NCBI RefSeq assembly: GCF_016598475.1
Contig: NZ_JAEMUX010000069.1
Coordinates: 1-48,356, forward strand
Length of the DNA: 48,356 nucleotides
Origin: Streptomyces adelaidensis
GTDB lineage: Bacteria; Actinomycetota; Actinomycetes; Streptomycetales; Streptomycetaceae
Reading direction: 5' to 3'
The position numbers and the translations under genes were made by a program. Each line of letters opens with the position of its first letter. Position 1 is the stretch's first letter. Positions 24,781 to 32,860 of the stretch are shown here, piece after piece. The notes below the pieces were generated by a model. The model was not told the origin of the DNA. It worked only from the letters and a program-made list of their open reading frames with translations, and did not search any database.

Positions 24781-26102
24781 CCAACCAGCCGCCCTCCACG
24801 ACCCCCGCCCCCGACCTCTTCACCTGGGAATTCGCCACCGACCCCTACCCCGCCTACGCCTGGCTCCGCGACCACGCCCCCGTGCACCGCACGAAGCTCC
24901 CCAGCGGTGTGGAGGCCTGGCTGGTCACCCGCTATGCCGACGCCAAGCAGGCGCTCGCCGACGGACGCCTCTCGAAGAACCCGGCGCACCACGCCGAGCC
25001 CGCTCACGCCAAGGGCAAGACGGGCATCCCCGGTGAGCGCAAGGCCGAGTTGATGACGCATCTGCTGAACATCGATCCGCCGGATCACACGAGACTGCGC
25101 CGCCTCGTCTCCAAGGCGTTCACGCCCCGCCGGGTCGCCGAGTTCGCGCCCCGCGTCCAGGAACTGACCGACCACCTCATCGACCAGTTCGCGGCCAAGG
25201 GCGAAGCCGATCTCATCCACGAGTTCGCCTTCCCCCTCCCCATCTACGCGATCTGCGACCTGCTCGGCGTCCCGCGCGAGGACCAGGACGACTTCAGGGA
25301 CTGGGCGGGGATGATGATCCGGCACGGCGGTGGGCCGCGCGGCGGCGTCGCCCGGTCGGTGAAGAAGATGCGCGGCTATCTCGCCGACCTCATCCACCGC
25401 AAGCGCGAGGCGCTGTCCGACGCCCCCACGCCCGGCGAGGACCTGATCTCCGCGCTCATCCGCGCCTCCGACCACGGTGAGCACCTCACCGAGAACGAGG
25501 CGGCCGCGATGGCGTTCATCCTGCTGTTCGCCGGGTTCGAGACGACCGTCAACCTCATCGGGAACGGCACGTACGCCCTCCTCACCCACCCCGAGCAGCG
25601 TGCCCGCCTTCAGACGTCCCTCGCCGCCGGGGAGAGCGCGCTGCTCGAAACCGGCGTCGAGGAACTCCTCCGCTACGACGGCCCCGTCGAACTCGCCACC
25701 TGGCGCTTCGCGACCCAGCCGCTCACGATCGGCGGGCAGGACATCGCCCCCGGCGACCCCGTCCTCGTCGTCCTGGCCGCAGCCGATCGGGACCCGGCCC
25801 GCTTCGCGGACCCCGACACCCTCGACCTCTCCCGCCGCGACAACCAGCACCTCGGCTACGGCCACGGCATCCACTACTGCCTCGGCGCCCCCCTCGCCCG
25901 CCTCGAAGGCCAGACCGCGCTGGCGACCCTCCTCACCCGCCTCCCCGATCTGCGACTGGCGGGGGATTCGGCCGATTTGAGGTGGCGCGGAGGGCTCATC
26001 ATGCGGGGATTGCGCACACTTCCGGTGGAATTCACGCCAGTTCGGCGGCCGATAGCAGTACCCAATTCCGCACCAGAAGATGACACTCCCTCAAGTCTGT
26101 GA
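24777..26102 (+). CDS. Cytochrome P450, CYP107-like
   Basis: Soluble class I P450 of about 441 residues. It needs a ferredoxin and reductase, which are not encoded nearby. I-helix oxygen-binding motif AGFET (252-256), K-helix ExxR in EELLRYD, and heme loop GYGHGIHYCLG with the heme-ligand Cys368. By similarity to the conserved Streptomyces gene at this locus I would place it near CYP107 (CYP107P-like, from memory). The natural substrate is unknown. It starts at GTG 24777, overlapping the NTPase stop (GTGA), so its translation is coupled to an accessory gene here, whereas in relatives I would expect it directly after mazG. Confidence 0.92.
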   Translation: MTNQPPSTTPAPDLFTWEFATDPYPAYAWLRDHAPVHRTKLPSGVEAWLVTRYADAKQALADGRLSKNPAHHAEPAHAKGKTGIPGERKAELMTHLLNIDPPDHTRLRRLVSKAFTPRRVAEFAPRVQELTDHLIDQFAAKGEADLIHEFAFPLPIYAICDLLGVPREDQDDFRDWAGMMIRHGGGPRGGVARSVKKMRGYLADLIHRKREALSDAPTPGEDLISALIRASDHGEHLTENEAAAMAFILLFAGFETTVNLIGNGTYALLTHPEQRARLQTSLAAGESALLETGVEELLRYDGPVELATWRFATQPLTIGGQDIAPGDPVLVVLAAADRDPARFADPDTLDLSRRDNQHLGYGHGIHYCLGAPLARLEGQTALATLLTRLPDLRLAGDSADLRWRGGLIMRGLRTLPVEFTPVRRPIAVPNSAPEDDTPSSL

Positions 26103-26129
26103 TCTTCACGTGATCTGCGCTGCATTAAC

Positions 26130-26159
26130 TTGTGACAACTGATCGACTGCCGATACGTT
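26130..26159 (+). promoter_or_regulatory. Candidate promoter of first rpf gene
   Basis: TTGTGA (26130-26135) and TACGTT (26154-26159) are separated by 18 bases, about 72 bases upstream of the start codon. The surrounding AT-rich patch fits a promoter region. Confidence 0.4.
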
Positions 26160-26230
26160 CACACGTCAGTGCGAAGGGCCGTCACCACACCCTCCGCACA
26201 GGTCATCGCTGTCGCGTGAAAGGCAACCGC

Positions 26231-27319
26231 ATGCTCTCCGGGAACGGTCGTCACCGTCGCCCCCGTCAGGCTCCGGCCCTCCTCGTCGCAGCCGGCGTGA
26301 CCGGCTCGGCCATCGCCATCCCACTCCTCGGCGCCACCGGCGCGAGCGCGGCCAGCGGGACCACCTGGGACCAGGTGGCGGAGTGCGAGAGCGGCGGCTC
26401 GTGGAGCGCCGACACCGGCAACGAGCGCTACGGCGGTCTCCAGGTGACCCAGGCGAACTGGGAGCGGTACGGCGGACTCGACTACGCCGCGAGCGCCGAC
26501 CAGGCCAGCCGTTCGCAGCAAATAGCGGTCGCCGAGAAGATCCTCGCCGACCAGGGCGTCGGCGTCTGGTCCACCTGCGGACTGCTCCACAACCTCGGCG
26601 GCGACTCCGGCTCCGCCGATGTGGACACGGGTGTCGCGGGTGATTCATCCAACTCGGGCAGTTCATCCGGTTCGTCTGATTCATCCGAATCGGGCAGCTC
26701 GTCCGACTCGGCCAAGTCGTCGTCCGGCTCGGACTCGAAGTCCGACTCCTCCTCGGATGCCACCGAGGGCTCCATCAAGGCCGACACGGGTACGGGTACG
26801 GGTGCGGACGCAGGCGCGGGCGCGGACTCCGACTCCGGCGACTCCACGGACTCCGACAGCTCTTCCGCGGGCGGCGACGCGGCCGGCGACTCGACCGAGA
26901 ATTCGACCGAGAATTCGACCAAGGACTCAACCGAGAACTCGACGGACAACTCGGATAACTCGGGGCAGACCGACAGCTCTTCGACCGACGACGAAAGTGA
27001 CAGCAGCACCGGCCGTCATCGCGGCGCCAGCGCCGAGGAGAACTCCGGCTCCGACGCCGGTACGACCGACGGCTCCCGCACCGATTCCTCGTCCTCCGGC
27101 CGTCACGCCTCCCGCGGCGGCGACGCGTCACGCGAGGCCGCGGACGGCTCGTACACCGTCCTCGTGGGGGACAGCCTGACGGCGATCGCGAACTCGCTCG
27201 GCCTGGAAGGCGGGTGGCGGGAGCTGTATGCCGAGAACGAGGGTGCGGTTGGAACTGACCCGGACCTTATCCTTCCCGGTCAGACCCTCGAAGTCGGTGT
27301 TGAAACGGGCGAAAAGTAG
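26231..27319 (+). CDS. Resuscitation-promoting factor with LysM domain
   Basis: Secreted cell-wall lytic transglycosylase of about 362 residues. The signal peptide (to about residue 38, ending GASA) is followed by the Rpf domain with the catalytic Glu in WDQVAECESGGSW, YGGLQVTQANWERYGG and the conserved Cys pair. A very long Ser/Asp/Thr-rich linker (about 140-300) rich in SDSS and ENSTK repeats leads to a C-terminal LysM domain (DGSYTVLVGDSLTAIANSLGL). The lytic domain cleaves glycan strands and the LysM binds peptidoglycan. Rpfs help spores germinate and dormant cells resume growth. ATG 26231 has AAAGG seven bases upstream. The linker is much longer than in the second Rpf gene just downstream. 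Confidence 0.9.
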   Translation: MLSGNGRHRRPRQAPALLVAAGVTGSAIAIPLLGATGASAASGTTWDQVAECESGGSWSADTGNERYGGLQVTQANWERYGGLDYAASADQASRSQQIAVAEKILADQGVGVWSTCGLLHNLGGDSGSADVDTGVAGDSSNSGSSSGSSDSSESGSSSDSAKSSSGSDSKSDSSSDATEGSIKADTGTGTGADAGAGADSDSGDSTDSDSSSAGGDAAGDSTENSTENSTKDSTENSTDNSDNSGQTDSSSTDDESDSSTGRHRGASAEENSGSDAGTTDGSRTDSSSSGRHASRGGDASREAADGSYTVLVGDSLTAIANSLGLEGGWRELYAENEGAVGTDPDLILPGQTLEVGVETGEK

Positions 27320-27399
27320 CGGGAGTTCCCGTCATGGTTCGCCCTTGAATGCCCGTTTTGATCTCGGTGGGAGATGAATCACAGACCCCCTGATCGTCT

Positions 27400-27429
27400 T
27401 TGAAATTCGGCGAATCACGTGTTTACGGT
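27400..27429 (+). promoter_or_regulatory. Candidate promoter of rpfA leader
   Basis: TTGAAA (27400-27405) and TACGGT (27424-27429) are spaced by 18 bases, placed so that transcription would start about 30 bases before the riboswitch. Confidence 0.45.
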
Positions 27430-27465
27430 CGTGACCGCTCGCCACAGCGGGCACCCGTGGTCGTC

Positions 27466-27668
27466 ACGCCGAATCCTGCCAATGGCCGCGGGGAACAGTC
27501 GTCGCGTAAAGCGCCGTAGGCAGGAGCGGGGGACCCAAGGTAAGCGCCGGGCCCAGCACTTGAGGCTGGACCGGCTTGGGGTGGAGCCGCGCATCGTGAG
27601 CCGGGAGGCGAGCGGTCGCGGCCGGGCAACTCAACCGGCCCGAACCCGACAGCTCACCTCGTAGGCGT
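27466..27668 (+). ncRNA. Cyclic di-AMP riboswitch (ydaO-yuaA type)
   Basis: The leader carries the hallmarks of the c-di-AMP-sensing ydaO/yuaA riboswitch: a 5' GCCGAATCCTGCC block, an internal GGGGAACAG and GCGGGGGACCCAAGG, and the 3' block CGACAGCTCACCTCGTAGGC. The closing helix pairs ACGCC (27466-27470) with GGCGT (27664-27668). This RNA class is known to control rpf genes in Streptomyces; ligand binding there lowers expression. The RNA ends 18 bases before the rpfA start. Boundaries are from visible pairing and may shift by some bases. Confidence 0.9.
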
Positions 27669-27686
27669 CGGTGAGGGGATCACTCC

Positions 27687-28403
27687 ATGCTGTTTTCCAG
27701 CAAGGGCAAGCACCGCCGCCCGTCCAAGGCTGCTCGCGCCATCGCCGTCGCCGGTGTCACCGGCGCCGCAGCCATCGCCGCTCCGCTGATGGTCGCCGGC
27801 AGCGCTTCCGCCGCCACCTCCTCCGAGTGGGACGCCGTCGCCCAGTGCGAGTCCGGTGGGAACTGGTCCATCAACACCGGCAACGGCTACTACGGCGGTC
27901 TGCAGTTCTCCGCCTCCACCTGGGCCGCCTACGGCGGTACGCAGTACGCCTCCACCGCCAACCAGGCGAGCAAGGCCCAGCAGATCGAGATCGCCGAGAA
28001 GGTCCTCGCGGGCCAGGGCAAGGGTGCCTGGCCGGTCTGCGGCACCGGCCTGTCCGGCGCCGCGTACGACGGCGCCGCGGCCTCGTCGAACTCGGGCTCC
28101 AGCTCGAACTCGGGCTCGAACTCCGGCTCGTCCAGCTCCTCCTCTTCCCAGGAGAGCACCCAGAAGAGCACCCAGGAGACCCGCTCCTCCCGCTCCTCCG
28201 AGCGCGCCACCGTCAAGACCCCGACCGGCAAGAAGGTCAAGAAGGGCGACGGCGAGTACAAGGTCGTCAAGGGCGACACCCTCAGTGGCATAGCCGAGAA
28301 GAAGAACGTCAAGGGTGGCTGGGAGAAGCTCTTCGAGCTGAACAAGGACATCATCGACGACGCCGACTTCATCTACCCCGGCCAGCAGCTCCACCTGAGC
28401 TGA
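27687..28403 (+). CDS. rpfA: Resuscitation-promoting factor RpfA with LysM domain
   Basis: Secreted lytic transglycosylase of about 238 residues. Signal peptide to about residue 42 (SASA), Rpf domain with catalytic Glu in WDAVAQCESGGNW and YYGGLQFSASTWAAYGG, Ser-rich linker, then LysM (GEYKVVKGDTLSGIAEKKNVKGG). It is the shorter partner of the Rpf gene just upstream. Translation starts at ATG 27687 with GAGGGG upstream, directly behind the c-di-AMP riboswitch, so wall remodelling is tied to c-di-AMP level. From memory this equals the S. coelicolor gene studied as rpfA. Confidence 0.93.
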   Translation: MLFSSKGKHRRPSKAARAIAVAGVTGAAAIAAPLMVAGSASAATSSEWDAVAQCESGGNWSINTGNGYYGGLQFSASTWAAYGGTQYASTANQASKAQQIEIAEKVLAGQGKGAWPVCGTGLSGAAYDGAAASSNSGSSSNSGSNSGSSSSSSSQESTQKSTQETRSSRSSERATVKTPTGKKVKKGDGEYKVVKGDTLSGIAEKKNVKGGWEKLFELNKDIIDDADFIYPGQQLHLS

Positions 28404-28608
28404 CCCGCCGGGTCCCGACGGCCGCCGGGCGCCCGCCGCCCCCACGCCTCACCGAGCCCTCCCCATGGCCGCCCCCACGGCCGGGCAGGTGAGGTGGCCG
28501 GTTCAGCCGGGCCGAAAACAAGGCCGCTCCCCAGCTGAACCACAGCCCGCTCACACCCGTGTCCTCCATAGTGAAGACCTCGTGAGGGCCGTCCCCCCGT
28601 CCCCACGG

Positions 28609-28659
28609 GCCCCCCGCCTCGGTGCGCATTCCCCCGTACGCACCGGGGCGGGGCTTTTT
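28609..28659 (+). terminator. Strong terminator before eno
   Basis: GC-rich stem (arms 28609-28626 and 28639-28654, one bulge), loop with CATTCCCCCGTA, followed by TTTTT (28655-28659), an unusually classic terminator for this genus. It is about 200 bases after the rpfA stop. The rest of the 525-base gap 28404-28928 holds GC-rich hairpins near 28420-28440 and, at 28842-28847, a TAGGCT box that could be the eno -10. I see no gene in it. Confidence 0.8.
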
Positions 28660-28928
28660 CATGCCCGCGGGCTCCCCGCTCCACCTCCCCGCTTCGCCCC
28701 CTCGTTCCCCTTCTTGCTCCCCTCCTTGTTCCCCTTCTTGTTCGCTTTCCCGACCACCCCCCTTTGTTCCGGCAGGGAACAATGGGTACGGTCTGTCTGT
28801 CCACGGGACGGTCGGTCGACTGCCGACGCTCCCGGGGCGGTTAGGCTCTAGTCGCAGGGCTCAGTAAGGGTTCGTCAGCGCCCACTGGCCCCGCACAACC
28901 AGCGTCACATCCCAAGAAGGAGATGCTC

Positions 28929-30209
28929 GTGCCGTCCATCGACGTCGTCGTAGCCCGGGAAATCCTCGACTCGCGAGGCAACCCCACCGTCGAGGTCGAG
29001 GTCGGCCTCGACGACGGCAGCACGGGTCGTGCCGCCGTTCCGTCCGGCGCCTCCACCGGTGCCTTCGAGGCCATCGAGCTCCGTGACGGCGACCCCAACC
29101 GCTACCTCGGCAAGGGTGTCGAGAAGGCCGTCCTCGCCGTCATCGAGCAGATCGGCCCGGAGCTCGTCGGCTACGACGCCACCGAGCAGCGCCTGATCGA
29201 CCAGGCGATGTTCGACCTGGACGCCACCGACAACAAGGGCTCCCTCGGCGCCAACGCCATCCTCGGCGTCTCCCTCGCCGTCGCGCACGCCGCCTCCGAG
29301 GCCAGCGACCTGCCGCTCTTCCGCTACCTGGGCGGCCCGAACGCGCATCTGCTGCCCGTTCCGATGATGAACATCCTGAACGGCGGCTCGCACGCCGACT
29401 CCAACGTGGACATCCAGGAGTTCATGATCGCCCCCATCGGCGCGGAGTCCTTCTCCGAGGCCCTGCGCTGGGGCGCCGAGGTCTACCACACCCTCAAGAA
29501 GGTGCTGAAGACCAAGGGCCTGTCCACCGGTCTCGGCGATGAGGGCGGCTTCGCCCCGAACCTGGAGTCCAACCGCGCGGCCCTCGACCTCATCCTCGAG
29601 GCGATCAAGGAGGCCGGCTACACCCCCGGCGAGCAGATCGGCCTCGCGCTCGACGTCGCCGCCTCCGAGTTCTACAAGGACGGCGTCTACACCTTCGAGG
29701 GCAAGGAGCGCACCGCCGCCGAGATGACGGAGTACTACGCCGAGCTCGTCGAGGCGTACCCGCTCGTCTCCATCGAGGACCCGCTGTTCGAGGACGACTG
29801 GGCCGGCTGGAACGCCATCACCGAGAAGCTCGGCGACAAGGTCCAGATCGTCGGCGACGACCTCTTCGTCACCAACCCCGAGCGCCTCGCCCGCGGCATC
29901 GAGGAGGGCTCGGCCAACGCCCTGCTCGTCAAGGTCAACCAGATCGGCTCGCTGACCGAGACGCTGGACGCCGTGGAGATGGCCCAGCGCAACGGCTTCA
30001 AGTGCATGATGTCCCACCGCTCCGGCGAGACCGAGGACGTCACCATCGCCGACCTCGCCGTCGCCGTGAACTGCGGCCAGATCAAGACCGGCGCCCCGGC
30101 CCGCTCGGACCGCGTCGCCAAGTACAACCAGCTGCTGCGCATCGAGGAGATCCTCGACGACGCCGCCGTGTACGCCGGCCGCAGCGCCTTCCCCCGCTTC
30201 AAGGGCTAG
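28929..30209 (+). CDS. eno: Enolase
   Basis: Glycolytic enzyme converting 2-phosphoglycerate to phosphoenolpyruvate; cytoplasmic, needing Mg2+. About 426 residues, the normal size. Signatures: N-terminal AREILDSRGNPTVEVEV and PSGASTGAFEAIELRD, the GGSHADSNVDIQEFM region, the metal-binding SIEDPL, and the C-terminal LLVKVNQIGSLTET followed by SHRSGETEDVTIADLAV. I take GTG 28929 as the start because AAGGAG lies six bases upstream; an ATG at 28923 within the same ribosome region is less well placed. Codons are strongly biased to C and G ends, as expected for a highly expressed gene. Confidence 0.97.
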   Translation: MPSIDVVVAREILDSRGNPTVEVEVGLDDGSTGRAAVPSGASTGAFEAIELRDGDPNRYLGKGVEKAVLAVIEQIGPELVGYDATEQRLIDQAMFDLDATDNKGSLGANAILGVSLAVAHAASEASDLPLFRYLGGPNAHLLPVPMMNILNGGSHADSNVDIQEFMIAPIGAESFSEALRWGAEVYHTLKKVLKTKGLSTGLGDEGGFAPNLESNRAALDLILEAIKEAGYTPGEQIGLALDVAASEFYKDGVYTFEGKERTAAEMTEYYAELVEAYPLVSIEDPLFEDDWAGWNAITEKLGDKVQIVGDDLFVTNPERLARGIEEGSANALLVKVNQIGSLTETLDAVEMAQRNGFKCMMSHRSGETEDVTIADLAVAVNCGQIKTGAPARSDRVAKYNQLLRIEEILDDAAVYAGRSAFPRFKG

Positions 30210-30236
30210 TCGACAGAGGTCTGAGGCAGCGTCGTA

Positions 30237-30281
30237 CGTACGTCCCCGTACCCGGTCCCGTACCGTGTGCGGGGACGTACG
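30237..30281. terminator. Hairpin between eno and divIC
   Basis: Twelve-base-pair stem CGTACGTCCCCG (30237-30248) with its complement at 30270-30281 and a 21-base loop holding a small palindrome. It lies 28 bases after the eno stop and 35 bases before divIC. It may end eno transcription in part or shape the leader of divIC. Confidence 0.55.
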
Positions 30282-30315
30282 CACATACACGCAGGAGAAG
30301 AAGGGGAAGCGGGAC

Positions 30316-30798
30316 ATGGCCGTGAAGGACCGGGACCGGGACCGTTTCTCCACCGCGACCCGGCTGAAGCTGATCGGCGAGCAGACGGCCGCCCGGGTCT
30401 ACCGCTCGCAGACCAAGCGCCAGGCCCGCCGCTCCCGCCTGACCGGCCGCGCCGCGCTGCTCGCCCTCGTCCTCTGCTCGATGATCGTGGCCCTCGCCTA
30501 TCCCATAAGGCAGTACGTCTCCCAGCGGGCCGAGGTCGCCGACATGCGGCGGGAGCGCGAGGCGGCGCGCGAGCGGGTCGAGGAGCTGCGCGACCTCAAG
30601 GCGCGCTGGCAGGACGACGCGTACGCCGAGCAGCGCATCCGGGAGCGGCTGCACTATGTGATGCCGGGCGAGACCGGCTTCACCATGATCGACCCGGATG
30701 CGGCGAAGCAGTCCCGTACGACACAGGGGGCGGCCGACCGTCCCTGGTACACCAATGTCTGGGACGGGGTCGACAAGGCCGACGCCGCCGACCAGTGA
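30316..30798 (+). CDS. divIC: Septum formation initiator DivIC (FtsB family)
   Basis: Bitopic division protein of about 160 residues. A basic cytoplasmic N-terminus (about 1-48) precedes one TM helix (about 50-69, LLALVLCSMIVALAYPI), a coiled coil (EVADMRREREAARERVEELRDL), and the conserved DDAYAEQRIRERLHYVMPGETG signature. It complexes with FtsL and FtsQ at the septum. ATG 30316 is preceded by GGAAGCGGG. The DUF501 and Ppx/GppA genes follow closely, forming the eno-divIC cluster usual in actinobacteria. Confidence 0.95.
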   Translation: MAVKDRDRDRFSTATRLKLIGEQTAARVYRSQTKRQARRSRLTGRAALLALVLCSMIVALAYPIRQYVSQRAEVADMRREREAARERVEELRDLKARWQDDAYAEQRIRERLHYVMPGETGFTMIDPDAAKQSRTTQGAADRPWYTNVWDGVDKADAADQ

Positions 30799-30834
30799 AC
30801 CGCCCAGCCCCACCGAGGACTTGAGTAGCAGGTT

Positions 30835-31365
30835 ATGCAAACGCCCCCGCCTCCCACCCCGCGCACCGAGCCGACCGACGCCGACGTCGAGGCCTTCCAG
30901 CAGCAGCTGGGGCGCCCGCCGCGCGGGCTGCGCGCGATCGCCCACCGGTGCCCGTGCGGGCAGCCGGACGTCGTCGAGACGGCGCCCCGTCTGCCCGACG
31001 GGACGCCCTTCCCCACGACGTACTACCTGACGTGTCCGCGGGCCGCCTCCGCGATCGGCACGCTGGAGGCGAACGGCGTGATGAAGGAGATGACGGAGCG
31101 GCTGTCGACGGACCCCGGGCTGGCCGCCGCCTACCGGGCCGCGCACGAGGACTACATCGCCCGCCGCGACGAGATCGAGGTGCTGGAGGGCTTCCCGAGC
31201 GCGGGCGGCATGCCGGACCGGGTGAAGTGCCTGCACGTCCTCGTGGGGCACTCCCTGGCCGCCGGCCCCGGCGTCAACCCGCTGGGCGACGAGGCGATCG
31301 AGATGCTGCCGGAGTGGTGGGCCAAGGGGCCGTGCGTGGTCCCCGCTGAGGAGACCGGTCAGTGA
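30835..31365 (+). CDS. DUF501 protein
   Basis: About 176 residues of the DUF501 family, typical of the eno-divIC locus in actinobacteria. Conserved points include AIAHRCPCGQPDVVETAPRL with two Cys, PFPTTYYLTCPRAASAIGTLE and the VKCLHVLVGHSLAAGPGVNPLGDE stretch. Cys and His suggest a metal or redox site, but no activity is established. It lacks a signal peptide. The ribosome site is weak. Its stop overlaps the next start (GTGA), so translation is coupled to the Ppx/GppA gene. Confidence 0.92.
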   Translation: MQTPPPPTPRTEPTDADVEAFQQQLGRPPRGLRAIAHRCPCGQPDVVETAPRLPDGTPFPTTYYLTCPRAASAIGTLEANGVMKEMTERLSTDPGLAAAYRAAHEDYIARRDEIEVLEGFPSAGGMPDRVKCLHVLVGHSLAAGPGVNPLGDEAIEMLPEWWAKGPCVVPAEETGQ

Positions 31366-32303
31366 CCCGGGTCGCCGCCGTCGACTGCGGTACGAACTCC
31401 ATCCGCCTCCTCGTCGCCGACGCCGACCCGGCCACCGGCGAACTCGTCGAGCTGGACCGGCGGATGACCATCGTCCGGCTCGGCCAGGGCGTCGACCGTA
31501 CGGGCCGGCTCGCCCCCGAGGCGCTGGAGCGGACCTTCGCCGCCTGCCGCGAGTACGCGGCGGTCATCAAGGAGCACGGCGCCGAGCGCATCCGCTTCGT
31601 CGCGACCTCCGCCTCCCGCGACGCCGAGAACCGCGACGAGTTCGTCCGCGGGGTGCTCGACATCCTCGGCGTCGAGCCCGAGGTGATCTCCGGCGACCGC
31701 GAGGCCGCGTTCTCCTTCACCGGCGCGACCAAGGAACTGAAGGGGCGCGCGGACCTCGCCAAGCCGTATCTGGTCGTGGACATCGGCGGCGGCTCGACCG
31801 AGTTCGTCGTCGGTGACGACGAGGTGCGCGGCGCGCGTTCCGTGGACATCGGCTGTGTCCGGCTGACCGAGCGGCACCTCGTACGGGACGGCGTCGTAGT
31901 CGACCCGCCCGGGCCGGAGCAGATCGCCGCGATCCGCGCCGACATCGAGGCCGCGCTGGACCTCGCGGAGCGGAGCGTTCCGCTGCGCGAGGCGCACACA
32001 CTCGTCGGGCTCGCGGGCTCGGTGACCACCCTGTCCGCGATCGCCCAGGACCTGCCCGCGTACGACTCGGCGGCCATCCACCACTCCCGGATCCCCTACG
32101 ACCGCGTCCGCGCCATCACCGAGTGGCTGCTGCGGTCCACGCACGCCGAGCGGGAGGCGGTCCCGTCGATGCATCCGGGACGGGTCGACGTGATCGCGGC
32201 GGGCGCCCTCGTGCTCCTCTCGATCATGGACCGGATCGGGGCGGCGGAGGTCGTGGTGAGCGAGCACGACATCCTCGACGGCATCGCCTGGTCCGTCGCG
32301 TAG
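31362..32303 (+). CDS. Ppx/GppA-family phosphatase
   Basis: Exopolyphosphatase / guanosine pentaphosphate phosphohydrolase family, about 313 residues; the short form without a C-terminal HD domain, common in actinobacteria. ASKHA-fold motifs: phosphate loop VDCGTNSIRLLVAD (7-20), FVATSASRDAENRDEF, phosphate 2 loop VVDIGGGSTEFVVG (about 139-152), DIGCVRLTER, and LVGLAGSVTTLSA (about 208-220). It may remove phosphate from polyphosphate or pppGpp, affecting the stringent response. The start is GTG 31362, overlapping the DUF501 stop by four bases. Which substrate it prefers cannot be settled from sequence. Confidence 0.93.
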   Translation: MTRVAAVDCGTNSIRLLVADADPATGELVELDRRMTIVRLGQGVDRTGRLAPEALERTFAACREYAAVIKEHGAERIRFVATSASRDAENRDEFVRGVLDILGVEPEVISGDREAAFSFTGATKELKGRADLAKPYLVVDIGGGSTEFVVGDDEVRGARSVDIGCVRLTERHLVRDGVVVDPPGPEQIAAIRADIEAALDLAERSVPLREAHTLVGLAGSVTTLSAIAQDLPAYDSAAIHHSRIPYDRVRAITEWLLRSTHAEREAVPSMHPGRVDVIAAGALVLLSIMDRIGAAEVVVSEHDILDGIAWSVA

Positions 32304-32330
32304 ATCCGGTTTGCGTCGGTCCTTGTCCGG

Positions 32331-32406
32331 CCTCCTCCCGCCCTCCTCCCGCCCTCCTCCCGCCCTCCTCCCGCCCTCCTCCCGCCCTTCTCTCGCCGCG
32401 ATCGCC
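32331..32406. repeat. 11-bp minisatellite (CCCTCCTCCCG)n
   Basis: Five perfect copies of CCCTCCTCCCG (32341-32395) flanked by a partial copy at 32331-32340 and a degenerate copy at 32396-32406. It is pure pyrimidine apart from one G per unit. It begins 27 bases after the Ppx/GppA stop. It is not a CRISPR because there are no spacers. Confidence 0.9.
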
Positions 32407-32486
32407 CCGCCCGTGAGGGCTTCGTGAGGGAGTCTTTGCTACTCGTCGGTAGCCTCGCTTGAGCTGTGCGGATAACGTATGAGCGC

Positions 32487-32506
32487 CCCCGAGGGGTGCC
32501 TCGGGG
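32487..32506. terminator. Small terminator-like hairpin upstream of ndh
   Basis: CCCCGAGG-GGTG-CCTCGGGG, eight base pairs, between the minisatellite and the Rex-like site. It may end transcripts from the divIC-Ppx cluster. Confidence 0.5.
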
Positions 32507-32535
32507 CCCCTCGCCGATGTGCCGCCGGAAAACTT

Positions 32536-32551
32536 CGTGAAGTTCTTCACA
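32536..32551. promoter_or_regulatory. Rex-like operator (NADH/NAD+ sensing) upstream of ndh
   Basis: CGTGAA-GTTC-TTCACA matches the 16-base Rex operator TGTGAAC-NNN-TTCACA in all but two defined positions. It lies 309 bases upstream of the NADH dehydrogenase ATG. Streptomyces Rex represses respiratory genes when NADH is low, and NDH-2 is an expected target. No -10/-35 pair could be placed with confidence. TTGACA at 32717-32722 may belong to a nearer promoter. Confidence 0.7.
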
Positions 32552-32860
32552 AGAGAATCGGCCCTGATGGGCGACGTTTTGAGGCTCCGCAGAGACTTCG
32601 GGGGGTGCGGGGGGTCAACAGGGCGTCCCGGAGGGGGTTTCGCGGGGGTCTCGTCCGTGTGAAACCAGAGGGTGGTTCAGAGGGTTCGCGAGCCCGGAAC
32701 GGCAGTTCACGCGGCATTGACAACGGTCTCTCACCAGGGCTGGTTCCCCTGTTGGACCATGACCTGTGTCACGAAGGCCGCGCAGTGTAGCAGAGGGCGC
32801 CAGGAAGCTTGTGAAGGGGCGCACGAGCGACCCCCGGATGGCGGGTACATACTCGATGGC

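Noticed and set aside
32331..32406. Possible CRISPR array
   Set aside because: Units are 11 bases, contiguous and without spacers; it is a minisatellite. No cas gene is present.
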